Shown in pieces: positions 1 through 7,797 of a stretch of DNA of 45,088 nt. Position 1 is the first letter of the stretch. Each line of letters opens with the position of its first letter. Where the stretch lies: NCBI GenBank assembly GCA_009694375.1, contig SHVB01000019.1, positions 1-45,088 of the forward strand, written 5' to 3'. A program made the position numbers and the translations under genes. The notes below the pieces were generated by a model. That model was given only the letters and a program-made list of their open reading frames with translations. It did no database searches and was not told where the DNA came from. Origin of the DNA: Acidimicrobiia bacterium (GTDB lineage: Bacteria > Actinomycetota > Acidimicrobiia > Acidimicrobiales > VFJN01).

Positions 1-1
1 G

Positions 2-301
2 TTAGTCCCGTGCTTCGTATTGCACCGCGGCGCGCTCGGCCGAGATGGGGGCGATGTAGTCGGCGATGATGGCCTGATGGGTCGGGTCGGCCCGGTACGC
101 CTCGTACCCGGCGCGGTCGTCGAAGTCGGCGACGACGGCGAAGTGGAAGTTTCCGGCGTTGACCTCAGCGTCGGGGCCGAAGCGGAACGCTCGGATCGAG
201 GGGATGATTCCCGGCAAGGAACGGAGGCCGTTACTGACGGCCACTTTCTGGGCCTCGGTAGCTTCGGGGACCCACCGGAACATCACGACGTGGCGGAACA
301 T
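2..301 (-). CDS. Dabb-family (stress-responsive A/B barrel) protein
   Basis: A 99-residue protein that begins MFRHVVMFRW and has the layout of the Dabb family: an N-terminal HVVMF strand, a central stretch on FRFGPDAE, a hydrophobic FHFAVVADF strand and a C-terminal DPTHQAI segment. Members are small dimeric ferredoxin-like barrels; some act as cyclases or dehydratases in natural-product and aromatic metabolism, many have no known role. The length fits a single-domain member. The ATG at 301 is chosen; a GTG one codon upstream is possible. It is transcribed away from the SDR at 498, and a near-palindromic 13-mer lies about 31 bp upstream of its start. The stop codon is at the left edge, so the gene is complete. 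The family call is solid, the function is not known. Confidence 0.85.
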   Translation of the reverse strand: MFRHVVMFRWVPEATEAQKVAVSNGLRSLPGIIPSIRAFRFGPDAEVNAGNFHFAVVADFDDRAGYEAYRADPTHQAIIADYIAPISAERAAVQYEARD

Positions 302-332
302 CACCTCACCGTAGGCCAGCGGCGACGGTCGG

Positions 333-345
333 TAAACAGTGTTCA
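333..345. promoter_or_regulatory. Putative operator, site 1 of 4
   Basis: On the minus strand this reads TGAACACTGTTTA, a near-palindrome around AACA-C-TGTT. It lies between the divergent Dabb gene and the small ORF/SDR pair. Similar 13-mers occur at 1298-1310, 4570-4582 and 7806-7818, each just upstream of a catabolic gene. A possible plus-strand -10 box, TACGGT, is at 355-360. Size and symmetry suit a TetR-like repressor, but the binding protein is not in the window. Confidence 0.5.
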
Positions 346-388
346 GGCTCCTGTTACGGTGTGCCCAGCGGAAACGAGGGAGACCCAC

Positions 389-493
389 ATGTCGCTTGTT
401 GCAGGGACAGCCATCGGCACGACCGCCTCGGCGGAGTGCTGCGATGGGGCCACCATCGCCGACCCCGCGCTGCCCACCGCCGAGGCGGGCTGA
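389..493 (+). CDS. Possible 34-residue peptide upstream of SDR
   Basis: An ATG at 389 follows a purine-rich GAGGGAG at a suitable distance and opens a 34-codon frame (MSLVAGTAIGTTASAECC...) that stops at 491-493, four bases before the SDR start. It contains an adjacent Cys-Cys pair and is otherwise rich in Ala, Thr and Gly. It sits about 43 nt downstream of operator site 1, the same spacing as between site 2 and the CCO start at 1353. It may be a translated leader that couples to the SDR, or a real small peptide. I recognise no family; it could also be untranslated leader sequence. Confidence 0.3.
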   Translation: MSLVAGTAIGTTASAECCDGATIADPALPTAEAG

Positions 494-497
494 TCCG

Positions 498-1253
498 ATG
501 GATCTTGGGCTCACGGGCCGGCGGGCCGCCGTGGCGGCATCATCGGCCGGTCTCGGGTTCCACGCCGCTCGCGCCCTGGGTCGCGAGGGGGCACGGGTGG
601 CCATCAGCGGGCGCGACGACGCCCGGCGAGCTGCCGCCCTCACCGCCTTGCGAGCCGAGGGCATCGACGCCGTGGCCGTGGCGGCCGATGTCTCCACTCC
701 CGCTGGGGCCGAGGCCTTCGTCGGCTCGTGCATCGATGAACTTGGTGGCGTCGACATCCTCATCGCCAACGCCGGTGGACCCCCACCCGGCACCTTCGCC
801 ACCACCACCCTCGACGCCTACCGCCAGGCGCTTGATCTCAACCTCCTCTCTACCGTCGCCATGTGTAAGCAGGCGGTGCCGGGCATGCAGGAAGCCCGCT
901 GGGGACGCGTGGTGGCCATCACCTCCATCGCGGTACGGCAGCCCATCGCCTCGTTGATGGCCTCCACCACGGCGCGTGCCGGGGTCACCGGCTTCCTGAA
1001 GGTGCTCGCCACCGAGGTGGCCGCTGACGGGGTGACCGTGAACTCCCTCCAGCCCGGTGTGCACGCCACCGATCGCCTGGCGTCGATGCCGCCCGCCGCC
1101 CTGGCGGCACTCATGGCCGACATACCCATCGGTCGGCTCGGCGACCCGGCCGCCTTTGGTTCGGCGGTGGCGTTCCTGTGCAGCGTTGACGCCGGCTTCA
1201 TCACCGGTACCTGCCTCCCCGTCGACGGGGGCGCCGCCCGGGGATTGTTGTGA
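498..1253 (+). CDS. SDR-family oxidoreductase, noncanonical BKR-like
   Basis: A 251-residue protein with the Rossmann fold of short-chain dehydrogenases: coenzyme loop around AASSAGLG (residues 11-18), an IANAG motif after strand 4 and a C-terminal LPVDGG. Two signatures differ from classical SDRs. The first Gly of TGxxxGxG is Ala, and the SxxxYxxxK site is altered: after TSIAVRQP, Ser stands where Tyr is expected and Arg where Lys is expected. This matches a known BKR-like SDR subgroup with an imperfect coenzyme motif and tetrad, so substrate and even catalysis are open. The ATG at 498 follows the small frame at 389 by four bases, suggesting coupling. It is upstream of a CCO gene and probably acts in the same pathway, for example on alcohol or ketone intermediates. 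Confidence 0.85.
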   Translation: MDLGLTGRRAAVAASSAGLGFHAARALGREGARVAISGRDDARRAAALTALRAEGIDAVAVAADVSTPAGAEAFVGSCIDELGGVDILIANAGGPPPGTFATTTLDAYRQALDLNLLSTVAMCKQAVPGMQEARWGRVVAITSIAVRQPIASLMASTTARAGVTGFLKVLATEVAADGVTVNSLQPGVHATDRLASMPPAALAALMADIPIGRLGDPAAFGSAVAFLCSVDAGFITGTCLPVDGGAARGLL

Positions 1254-1289
1254 CCGGGGTGTTCCCGAGACAGGGTTGATCTCCTCCGG

Positions 1290-1310
1290 TAGGATGGTGA
1301 ACACCGTTAG
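1290..1310 (+). promoter_or_regulatory. Promoter with putative operator, site 2 of 4
   Basis: TAGGAT at 1290-1295 resembles an actinobacterial -10 box. Two bases later comes the 13-mer TGAACACCGTTAG (1298-1310), which shares the ACACYGT core with sites 1, 3 and 4. It ends 42 nt before the CCO start at 1353. A repressor bound here would cover the transcription start. The same order, a TA-rich hexamer, two bases, then TGAACAC, recurs at site 4. Confidence 0.5.
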
Positions 1311-1352
1311 GCCGCAGTTTTGCGGGCGGCGCAAAGCCACCACGAAGGACTC

Positions 1353-3074
1353 ATGTCGACCCCACACTCTTTGACGACCGCGCCACACGCCGATTTCGAA
1401 CTTGAGGTGGTGGAGGGGGTCTGGCCCGAGGACATCAGCGGGGAAATGGTGTTCTCCAGCCCCCTGCGGTGCACGCCGATGGACTACTCCATCTTCGACT
1501 GGGGCTCGATTTGCCGCCTGTCCCTCGCCGCCGGAACGCGCGGGGCGGGCCCGGGGCGCTTCGCCTGGCAGACACGTTCGATTCAGTCGCCCGGCAAGCG
1601 ACTGTGGGATCGGCTGCCCGAGCAGTTCACCACCACTGGCACCGGATACCAGTCCCCGCTGGGCCCGGCGAACGCCTCCAACACCGCCCCGCTGCCGTGG
1701 GGGGGACGTCTCTACACGACCTGGGATGCCGGACGACCGATCGAGTTGCACCCCGACACCCTCGAGTTCGTGGCGGAGGTTGGCCACCGCGACAGTTGGG
1801 GAGGGAACTCGCTGGAAATGCCCGGCATCATGCCGTTCCTGTTGTCGACCGCCCATCCCGTGGTGGACCCTGAGCGCGACTGCCTCTGGTCGGTGAAGTT
1901 GGAATTCGTGATGGAGCCCAGCATTGGTCTGCGCCCATCGGTGGTGCGCTACGACGCCACCGACGGGACCCAGGTGCGCCACTGGCCGCTGGAGGGGGTT
2001 TCCTTTTTGGGCTCCACTCACACCGTGAGCCAGACCCGCGACTGGCTGATCCTCGCCGACTCCGGCAACTTCAAGCCCGATCCGGCGGAAATGTTCGGCG
2101 GCGAGCGCGTGCTGACCATTGACCATGAGGTACCCGTCTGGCTGATCCGCAAGGACCAACTCGACGGCCTCGCCACCGGTACGCCGGTGACCCCCATCAC
2201 CCTCACCATGGCACCCCCCGCCGGTCACTTCTACGCTCGCTGGGACGATTCCGACGGCATCTCGGTGGTGTGGGAAGGCATGGACCTCATGGACCTCGCC
2301 TTCTACCTGAAGGCCGATGACCTCGACGTCAACGGCAACCCCATGGACCCCGCCGCCGTGGGTCTCTACAACATGGCGATGGCCCCCGAGACGATCGTGG
2401 AGGTGCTCTTCGACCCCGAGTCGGGCAAGGCCATCGAACGGGGCCTCTATCGCGAAGACTGGACGTTCAACCTGCAGCTTTCCGCCATGGACTGGTCGAC
2501 CGAAGGTCTGACCAAGCCCACCCTGCACCACGTGACCTACCAGGGCTGCCGCCCCTCCAACATCTCGCTCCGGGCCGCCACGCTCTACGCCGACCGCATC
2601 GACCTCGACCAACTCCGCCAGGCCACCCCCGGCGCGCTCGCCACCTTCGAGCGGGGTTCGATGGAACTCAAGGCCAAGTGGGACTACCCCAACCTGGACG
2701 ATCACATCACCTCTCCTACCTTTGCCCCGCGGGGGTGCGGGAGCTCCGGCGCCCAGAGCGCCTATGCCGGTGGGGAACCCGGCGGCCACGACGGCTACGT
2801 GCTGCAACCGGTGATGTCCGATGACGGCTTCCGCCTGGAGCTCTTCGATGCGGCTGCCGTGGGGAAGGGTCCCATCGCGGTGCTGAAGGGCACGAACCGG
2901 GAGTGTGTGCCGATGGTCCTTCACTCAGCGTGGATGCCCTCCTACCACGACCTCGTGGACGCTGAGCGGCTGCGTTTCTCCGATGAGTTGAGCGACGACC
3001 TCATGGCCAGCGTGCCCGAGGAGTTGCACGGTGCGATCCGCGAGGTAGCGACGGAGTGTGACGAACTCTTCTGA
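1353..3074 (+). CDS. Divergent carotenoid oxygenase (RPE65/CCO) family protein
   Basis: A 573-residue protein of the carotenoid cleavage oxygenase superfamily, non-haem Fe(II) enzymes that split a C=C bond of carotenoids, apocarotenoids or stilbenes with O2. The blade motif ANASNTAPLPWGGRLYTTWD (106-125) matches the conserved NT..W.G.L...WE region. Four candidate iron-binding histidines appear in the right order and context: H168 in STAHPVVDP, H223 in STHTVSQ, H292 in AGHFYARW and H524 in VLHSAWMP. It is longer than typical bacterial members (about 480) and distant from the neighbour at 3084, with extra sequence around residues 320-470. The ATG at 1353 is the first suitable start after promoter site 2. 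The two CCO genes are tail to tail with a 9-bp gap. Family is well supported; cleavage site and substrate are unknown. Confidence 0.85.
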   Translation: MSTPHSLTTAPHADFELEVVEGVWPEDISGEMVFSSPLRCTPMDYSIFDWGSICRLSLAAGTRGAGPGRFAWQTRSIQSPGKRLWDRLPEQFTTTGTGYQSPLGPANASNTAPLPWGGRLYTTWDAGRPIELHPDTLEFVAEVGHRDSWGGNSLEMPGIMPFLLSTAHPVVDPERDCLWSVKLEFVMEPSIGLRPSVVRYDATDGTQVRHWPLEGVSFLGSTHTVSQTRDWLILADSGNFKPDPAEMFGGERVLTIDHEVPVWLIRKDQLDGLATGTPVTPITLTMAPPAGHFYARWDDSDGISVVWEGMDLMDLAFYLKADDLDVNGNPMDPAAVGLYNMAMAPETIVEVLFDPESGKAIERGLYREDWTFNLQLSAMDWSTEGLTKPTLHHVTYQGCRPSNISLRAATLYADRIDLDQLRQATPGALATFERGSMELKAKWDYPNLDDHITSPTFAPRGCGSSGAQSAYAGGEPGGHDGYVLQPVMSDDGFRLELFDAAAVGKGPIAVLKGTNRECVPMVLHSAWMPSYHDLVDAERLRFSDELSDDLMASVPEELHGAIREVATECDELF

Positions 3075-3083
3075 GGCCGCCGC

Positions 3084-4523
3084 CTACCGCTCAGCGGCGG
3101 CGAACCAGTTGGCGTGGAACCCGAAGGGCATGCGTTGGGTTAGATGCACCCGGGCGATCGGCCCGGCGGTCACATTGCCAGCATCCAGTACGCAGACGTC
3201 GGTGCGATCAGTGGCGTCGTCGTACACGGCATTGAGGAGCCAGCCGTCGTCCTCGCCGTGGCCCTGCGGGTTCGGCACGAAGACGCTCTCCCCCACATGG
3301 CCGGTGGGGCCGGAGTTCCAGATCTGACGCTCCCCGCTGGCATCGTCGTATCTCACGATGCTGTCGAAGTCGCCCAGTCGTCGTTGGGGGGCGACGGTGG
3401 CGGACATGTAGTGATAGCGCGAGCGCACTCCGTTGAAATCGTCGTTGAAGCGGGCAAAATCGCCACCGAGGTCGTCGGTCTGATCCCAGCCGGCTTTGTC
3501 GGCGGCGAGGTCTACCCAGAAGCGCGCCGGATACGGCGGGGTGTTGTCGCCGCCCGGCGCATCCGGTGGGGCAGTGGAGTCGATGCCGAAGTCGGGGTGC
3601 TCGAATCGGGTACCGGAGAACTCGATACGGTCGCCGTCGGCCCAGCCGTTCCAGAAGTGCTGGACATGCCCGGCGTCGATATCGAACCAGCGCACCTCGT
3701 CGCCGGTGCCGTGGCGGGGGATCACGCCGATGCGGGCACCATTTTCCGGACGCCACTGCACCATGGGCCCTTTCCCCAGGTTGGCAATATCGAAGACGAT
3801 GGGGGAGTCGAGGAACACGGCATGGTGCTCGGTGATGATGAAGTCGTGCATCATCACCGGCGCCGGCAGGGTGATCTTGGCGCGGTGCACGAGCGCGCCG
3901 TGGGCGTCGACGACGTAGTAGCGAATGACGGGTTCCAACACCGAGTAACCGAAGAAGAACATCTCGCCGGTGCGCGGATCGATCCGAGGATGGGCCGTCA
4001 TGGCGCCGGTGAGACTTCCGTCGAAGGTGTACTCGCCCACCGTGTCGAGGTCGGCGGTGACCTCGGTGGGGAGCCCTCCCTCCCACAGCGCCAGGTACCG
4101 CCCGGCGTGGCGCACGATGTGGGTGTTGGCCGGGTTCTTCACCGGTCCGGCGTCGCCCACCAGCGCGGGTTCCGGGAAGTTCATGACATCGCCCAGACCC
4201 GGATAGACCGCCCGCCCGAGGTCGGCTTCGGCCCGCAACCCGCGCGACCGGATCCACCGATTGCGGTAGGACGCTCCGCCACCGTCGAAGGTCACCCCGT
4301 GCAGCATGCCGTCGCCGTCGAACATGTGGTACCGGCCCACCGGTTGGAACAGTGGGTTCGGCCCGTTACGGATGAAGGAGCCCTGCAGCCCGGCGGGAAG
4401 CTGGCCGGTGATGGCCAACTTGGCCACGTCAACCTCAACGTCCACCGGAAACAGATTGCCGGCTAGGTCGGGCTGGTTATCCTGGCGGCTGACGTTTCCG
4501 GTAAGGGTGGTGGCGACGTGCAT
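3084..4523 (-). CDS. Carotenoid cleavage oxygenase (apocarotenoid/lignostilbene type)
   Basis: A 479-residue canonical CCO: GSFIRNGPNPLF (48-59) near the N terminus, FDGDGMLHG (68-76), LWEGGLP, and the four iron ligands H178 (MTAHPRIDP), H226 (MMHDFIIT), H289 (HVQHFWNGW) and H470 (FGFHANWFA). Such enzymes cleave a conjugated double bond to give two aldehydes or ketones, using O2 and no reductase. No signal peptide is seen, so it is cytoplasmic. The ATG at 4523 follows a GGAG-like sequence and lies about 46 nt from operator site 3. It is convergent with the divergent CCO at 1353; the pair under a shared operator motif suggests two successive or alternative cleavage steps. A lignostilbene-type substrate is the main alternative to an apocarotenoid. 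Confidence 0.93.
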   Translation of the reverse strand: MHVATTLTGNVSRQDNQPDLAGNLFPVDVEVDVAKLAITGQLPAGLQGSFIRNGPNPLFQPVGRYHMFDGDGMLHGVTFDGGGASYRNRWIRSRGLRAEADLGRAVYPGLGDVMNFPEPALVGDAGPVKNPANTHIVRHAGRYLALWEGGLPTEVTADLDTVGEYTFDGSLTGAMTAHPRIDPRTGEMFFFGYSVLEPVIRYYVVDAHGALVHRAKITLPAPVMMHDFIITEHHAVFLDSPIVFDIANLGKGPMVQWRPENGARIGVIPRHGTGDEVRWFDIDAGHVQHFWNGWADGDRIEFSGTRFEHPDFGIDSTAPPDAPGGDNTPPYPARFWVDLAADKAGWDQTDDLGGDFARFNDDFNGVRSRYHYMSATVAPQRRLGDFDSIVRYDDASGERQIWNSGPTGHVGESVFVPNPQGHGEDDGWLLNAVYDDATDRTDVCVLDAGNVTAGPIARVHLTQRMPFGFHANWFAAAER

Positions 4524-4569
4524 GGATGCTCCTTGGTGGTGGCCCTGACGGGGCCGCTACCCCTATAAC

Positions 4570-4582
4570 TTTACACCGTTTA
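4570..4582. promoter_or_regulatory. Putative operator, site 3 of 4
   Basis: TTTACACCGTTTA on the plus strand, aligned base for base with sites 1, 2 and 4 through the core ACACCGTT. It lies about 46 bp upstream of the CCO start at 4523. On the minus strand it is followed by TATAGG-like bases that may form the -10 box. The convergent end of the esterase gene is at 4628, so the only gene this site can serve is the CCO. Confidence 0.5.
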
Positions 4583-4627
4583 CCATCAGGGCACGCGTGC
4601 CGTCGTTGCTCAGGGTGGTCGCCCGCC

Positions 4628-5731
4628 CTACCCGGCCCGGCCCGGAAGGGCGGCGAAGAAGTCCCAGATCAGGCTGGTGGCATCGATGTCCAGGTTGGTG
4701 AGCAACACGTTTTGGGCCATCGAGGCCGGGGTCTCACCGATGGCGGGGGGGAGCGGATTGGCGGGTTGGGTAGCGTTCCCGGTGAGGACAGCAGTGAGGA
4801 GGTCCTCGGTAACGGGCATCGGATGCCCAGGCCAGGAGTGACCGTGCTTCCGTAACCGGTACAGCACCGTGGGGGCCGCACACCGAGTCCAGCGGACCGA
4901 CTCCACCGTTGGGGTCACCGCCGCCACCTCCGGCGTTCCGGCACAGCCGTTACGGGCCGCGACGGCTTCGAGCGCGTCGGTTACGGGGACGAAGGTGCCG
5001 GCCTGTTCACTGCGGCGACCTTCGAAGGGGGTGATGATGTCGTCGAGGCCATGAAAAGCCAGCGTAGGGATGGCCCGGCCCGTCGGGGGACATTCGGCGG
5101 ACTGGTAGGCCGCCGCCACCGCCGCCACCGCCACGATGCGCTCGGGGAGGGCGCAGGCCACGACCAGGGCGATGTAGCCGCCGGCGGAGAACCCGGTGGC
5201 GTAGACCCGCGACGGATCGATGCAGGTCTGAGCGCCGAGTTCGTCGAGCAGCGCCGCCACGAAGGCAGGTTCGTCAACCTCGTTTCCCTCGGGGTCCCAT
5301 CCGCTGGCCCCGGTGACCTGGTCGGACAAGCCCACGAGGAGGCCCTCGGGGTGGACCGACACGAATCCGTGCTCGTCGGACTGGGCGGCCAAGCCGTCGG
5401 TGGCGCCTTGGAGGGCGGCGTTTCCGCTGAAGCCGTGGAACGACAGCACCACCGGGAGGGGCTCGGCGCGGGCGACCGTGGCGGTGGGGGAGGCGGGCAG
5501 ATGCACGAGAGCGGTTCGCTCCCTGCCTTGGACCGTCACCTTGATCCGGTCGATGGGACCGTGGGGCAGACCATCGCTACAGGCGGCACTGGCCACGGCG
5601 GCGACGGTGGTGGGGGTGATGGCGGGCGTGGCGGTGTTGTTGCCCCCGCAGGCGGCGGTGGTCATCGCCAGAGCCCCGACCAACCCCGCAACCCGGACGA
5701 TTCGGGACCCACGATGACCCCTGGTAATCAC
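4628..5731 (-). CDS. Lipoprotein esterase, PHB-depolymerase/LpqC-like
   Basis: A 367-residue alpha/beta-hydrolase exported as a lipoprotein. The N terminus is basic, then hydrophobic, ending in TTAACGG with Cys28 as the likely lipidated residue, followed by a Thr/Ala-rich linker. The catalytic domain has an oxyanion-type LSFHGF, the nucleophile elbow GFSAGG (Ser182), an acidic residue in HGLDD (230/231) and the histidine in HGHSWPG (near 298). This matches the polyhydroxybutyrate depolymerase/feruloyl esterase group. The start is GTG at 5731, overlapping the stop of the upstream lipoprotein gene by GTGA; longer upstream reading would destroy the signal peptide. It is third in an operon after a Rieske oxygenase. 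It probably hydrolyses an ester outside the membrane, perhaps releasing substrate for uptake. Confidence 0.85.
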   Translation of the reverse strand: MITRGHRGSRIVRVAGLVGALAMTTAACGGNNTATPAITPTTVAAVASAACSDGLPHGPIDRIKVTVQGRERTALVHLPASPTATVARAEPLPVVLSFHGFSGNAALQGATDGLAAQSDEHGFVSVHPEGLLVGLSDQVTGASGWDPEGNEVDEPAFVAALLDELGAQTCIDPSRVYATGFSAGGYIALVVACALPERIVAVAAVAAAYQSAECPPTGRAIPTLAFHGLDDIITPFEGRRSEQAGTFVPVTDALEAVAARNGCAGTPEVAAVTPTVESVRWTRCAAPTVLYRLRKHGHSWPGHPMPVTEDLLTAVLTGNATQPANPLPPAIGETPASMAQNVLLTNLDIDATSLIWDFFAALPGRAG

Positions 5732-6540
5732 CAGTCGGCGAGGGGCTGGGGCGGGAAGATGCTGGCGCGCTCGGCGGCGAGTCGGTCGCAATCCCAGTCG
5801 GCTCCGACGCGTTTCCAAATCACCGGATTCCGGGCCGGATCGTCGATCTGCTTCCACTGGGCGGCCACCAGGAAAGCCGGATTGCTGGCGCCCAGGATCA
5901 GTTGCTCGGACTTATCGGTGATCGTCCCGGTGAGGAGGTCGGGGCTCTGGCTGGTGAGGTTGTAAATGAAGATCTCCCGCCGGGCCAGGTAGATATCGCC
6001 GCGCAGCGCGTCGCTGACCTTCACCGAGGAGGTCACCCCGGGATGGCCATCGCCGTCGGCATCAAAGATGCGAGGGTCGTTGGGATCACTGGGTAAGGCT
6101 TCGGTGGCGGGGTTGTCGATCTTGATGCCGATCGGGGTGGGCGTGGGGGGGCGTGCGATGTGCAGTTTGCCGTTTACCTCTGTCACCTCGACCGGCGTGG
6201 CGATAGGCACAATCGCCTGAGTGGCGGCGTCGGAGATCGTGATCTCCAGGTTCACGTCGTTGGCCACATCGGCATGACAGAACGTCATGGCGTTCCACAA
6301 CTCGCCGTCGCGCAGTTCGAGGTCGGAGAATCCGGTGCTGATGATCAGGACCTTCATCGTGGTGTCTTCGTACGCCACTACGTCGTAGTGGGCGTAGCGA
6401 CCGACGAGGTCCTCCGTCCCGGCGGGCAGGTCGCCGGCGTCGCTGGCCGTGTCGGTGTTCGAGCCCGAGGAACACGCCGCTACCACCAGGGCCAGCAGTA
6501 GGCCCAGCCCCAGAAGCCGTCGGGTCGGTGCCATGCTCAT
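5728..6540 (-). CDS. Lipoprotein of unknown function with Ca2+-loop-like motif
   Basis: A 270-residue predicted lipoprotein: Arg-Arg at 7-8, a hydrophobic core and the lipobox VVAAC with Cys23. A Ser/Thr/Asp-rich linker follows, then a domain I do not recognise. At 160-168 it carries DADGDGHPG, a loop like the calcium-binding DxDxDGxxG of EF-hand or thrombospondin-type repeats. Other visible pieces are a single Cys in TFCHADV and a Trp/Asp-rich C terminus. The ATG at 6540 overlaps the Rieske stop by ATGA, and its own stop overlaps the esterase start by GTGA, so it is tightly coupled between an oxygenase and an exported esterase. A substrate-binding or enzyme-support role on the cell surface is a guess. 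Confidence 0.8.
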   Translation of the reverse strand: MSMAPTRRLLGLGLLLALVVAACSSGSNTDTASDAGDLPAGTEDLVGRYAHYDVVAYEDTTMKVLIISTGFSDLELRDGELWNAMTFCHADVANDVNLEITISDAATQAIVPIATPVEVTEVNGKLHIARPPTPTPIGIKIDNPATEALPSDPNDPRIFDADGDGHPGVTSSVKVSDALRGDIYLARREIFIYNLTSQSPDLLTGTITDKSEQLILGASNPAFLVAAQWKQIDDPARNPVIWKRVGADWDCDRLAAERASIFPPQPLADW

Positions 6541-7751
6541 GCCGATTCCACGTAGCCGTCGAGCGCATCGGATACGGCCGTGCCGACCGGGAGGAGGTCG
6601 GGCCCGATGGCCAGGTCGACCGCCCGCTCGAAATGATGGATGAGCCGTTCGTGCCAGCCGATGTGGAACGGCCGGGCACCGGGCGAGGAAATCGAGGCCT
6701 GGATGGGGGCCATGTTGGCCTGGTCCTGCGCCATCACCGTGTCGAAAAGCACCATGCGGTCGAGGTGTTCTTGGGGCACCTCATCACCGGCCCAGGCCGG
6801 CGCATACCAGCGCAGTTCGAGATCGGTGGTGGTGCCACTGGTGGGCCACATGCACAAGAAGGTAAATGCCCCGGTGTCCATGGGGACCACCAGGTTGGGG
6901 AAGATACCGAAGGAGGTTGAGGTCTGACGCCACAGCAACGGGACCGCCGGGTTGTCGTTCTCCTCGGAGACCATGGCGAAGTCGCGGAAAGCGTCATGCT
7001 TCTCCACCGTGAGTCGACTGTTGCCGTGGGGCAGCATCGTGACCGTCGCCGACTGGTCGTTGTAGAGGAAGGCGGCGTTGTCGGGGTGCACCGTGCGCAC
7101 GTGGTACACCTCGAGAAAAGCGTCGACCATGAGCTTCCAGTTGCAATCGAGCCGGTGCACCTGGGTGCCCACCGCCCGCATCGCCGGACCGTCGATCTCC
7201 GCCATCTGATCCGCAATGGGCCCGAGGAACTCAACCAGCGGCACGGCCTGGGCATCCTCGCTGATGAAGACCCAGCCGTCCCATGTCTCGCAACGCACCG
7301 GCACCAGCCCCAACGATCCCTGGTCGAGATCGGCGAAACTGCGGGAATCGGGAACCGACTTGAGGGTGCCGTCGGTGCCGTAGGACCAGGAGTGGTACTG
7401 ACACGTCAGTCGCCGGGCGGTGCCGCACTCGTCGCGGGTGACGGGGGCGCCGCGGTGGCGACAGGCGTTGTAGAAGCCGCGTAGCTCGCCGTCGTCACCG
7501 CGCACCACCACGATGGGTGCTCCCGACCGAGTGGTGAGCCGATACGAGCCCGACTGCGGCCATTCGGACTCATGGCCGACGAACAGCCAACTGCGGCCAA
7601 AGATCCGTTGCTTCTCCAGTTCGTAAAACGCCGAGTCGGTGTAGCGGCCCACCGGAATGACCGGGATCTCTACCGCCTCGGCGGGCGGCGCGGTGCGGGC
7701 CTTCTCCTGGTCGATGCGCTCCCGGATGGTCCGTTCCAACGTGGCGTCCAT
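6537..7751 (-). CDS. Rieske non-haem iron oxygenase, alpha subunit
   Basis: A 404-residue aromatic-ring-hydroxylating-type oxygenase. The Rieske [2Fe-2S] cluster ligands are C97-R-H99 and C117-Q-Y-H120. The mononuclear iron ligands are H217 and H222 in EVYHVRTVHPD, with D343 in AQDQAN completing the 2-His-1-carboxylate site. Such enzymes hydroxylate, demethylate or dihydroxylate with electrons from a ferredoxin or reductase; no reductase or beta subunit is in this operon. The ATG at 7751 has AAGGAG six bases upstream, which excludes a longer N terminus. It heads a three-gene operon with two lipoproteins and is divergent from the amidohydrolase operon, sharing operator site 4. Substrate unknown. 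Confidence 0.93.
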   Translation of the reverse strand: MDATLERTIRERIDQEKARTAPPAEAVEIPVIPVGRYTDSAFYELEKQRIFGRSWLFVGHESEWPQSGSYRLTTRSGAPIVVVRGDDGELRGFYNACRHRGAPVTRDECGTARRLTCQYHSWSYGTDGTLKSVPDSRSFADLDQGSLGLVPVRCETWDGWVFISEDAQAVPLVEFLGPIADQMAEIDGPAMRAVGTQVHRLDCNWKLMVDAFLEVYHVRTVHPDNAAFLYNDQSATVTMLPHGNSRLTVEKHDAFRDFAMVSEENDNPAVPLLWRQTSTSFGIFPNLVVPMDTGAFTFLCMWPTSGTTTDLELRWYAPAWAGDEVPQEHLDRMVLFDTVMAQDQANMAPIQASISSPGARPFHIGWHERLIHHFERAVDLAIGPDLLPVGTAVSDALDGYVESA

Positions 7752-7797
7752 GCGTCTCCTTGTGTCGGGCCCAGAGTGGTGGTGCGGCCTCATTTGC

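Noticed and set aside
540-2924. Very long open frame on the minus strand opposite the SDR and first CCO
   Set aside because: It is antisense to two well-supported genes, has Gly/His/Arg-rich composition typical of high-GC shadow frames and no recognisable domain.
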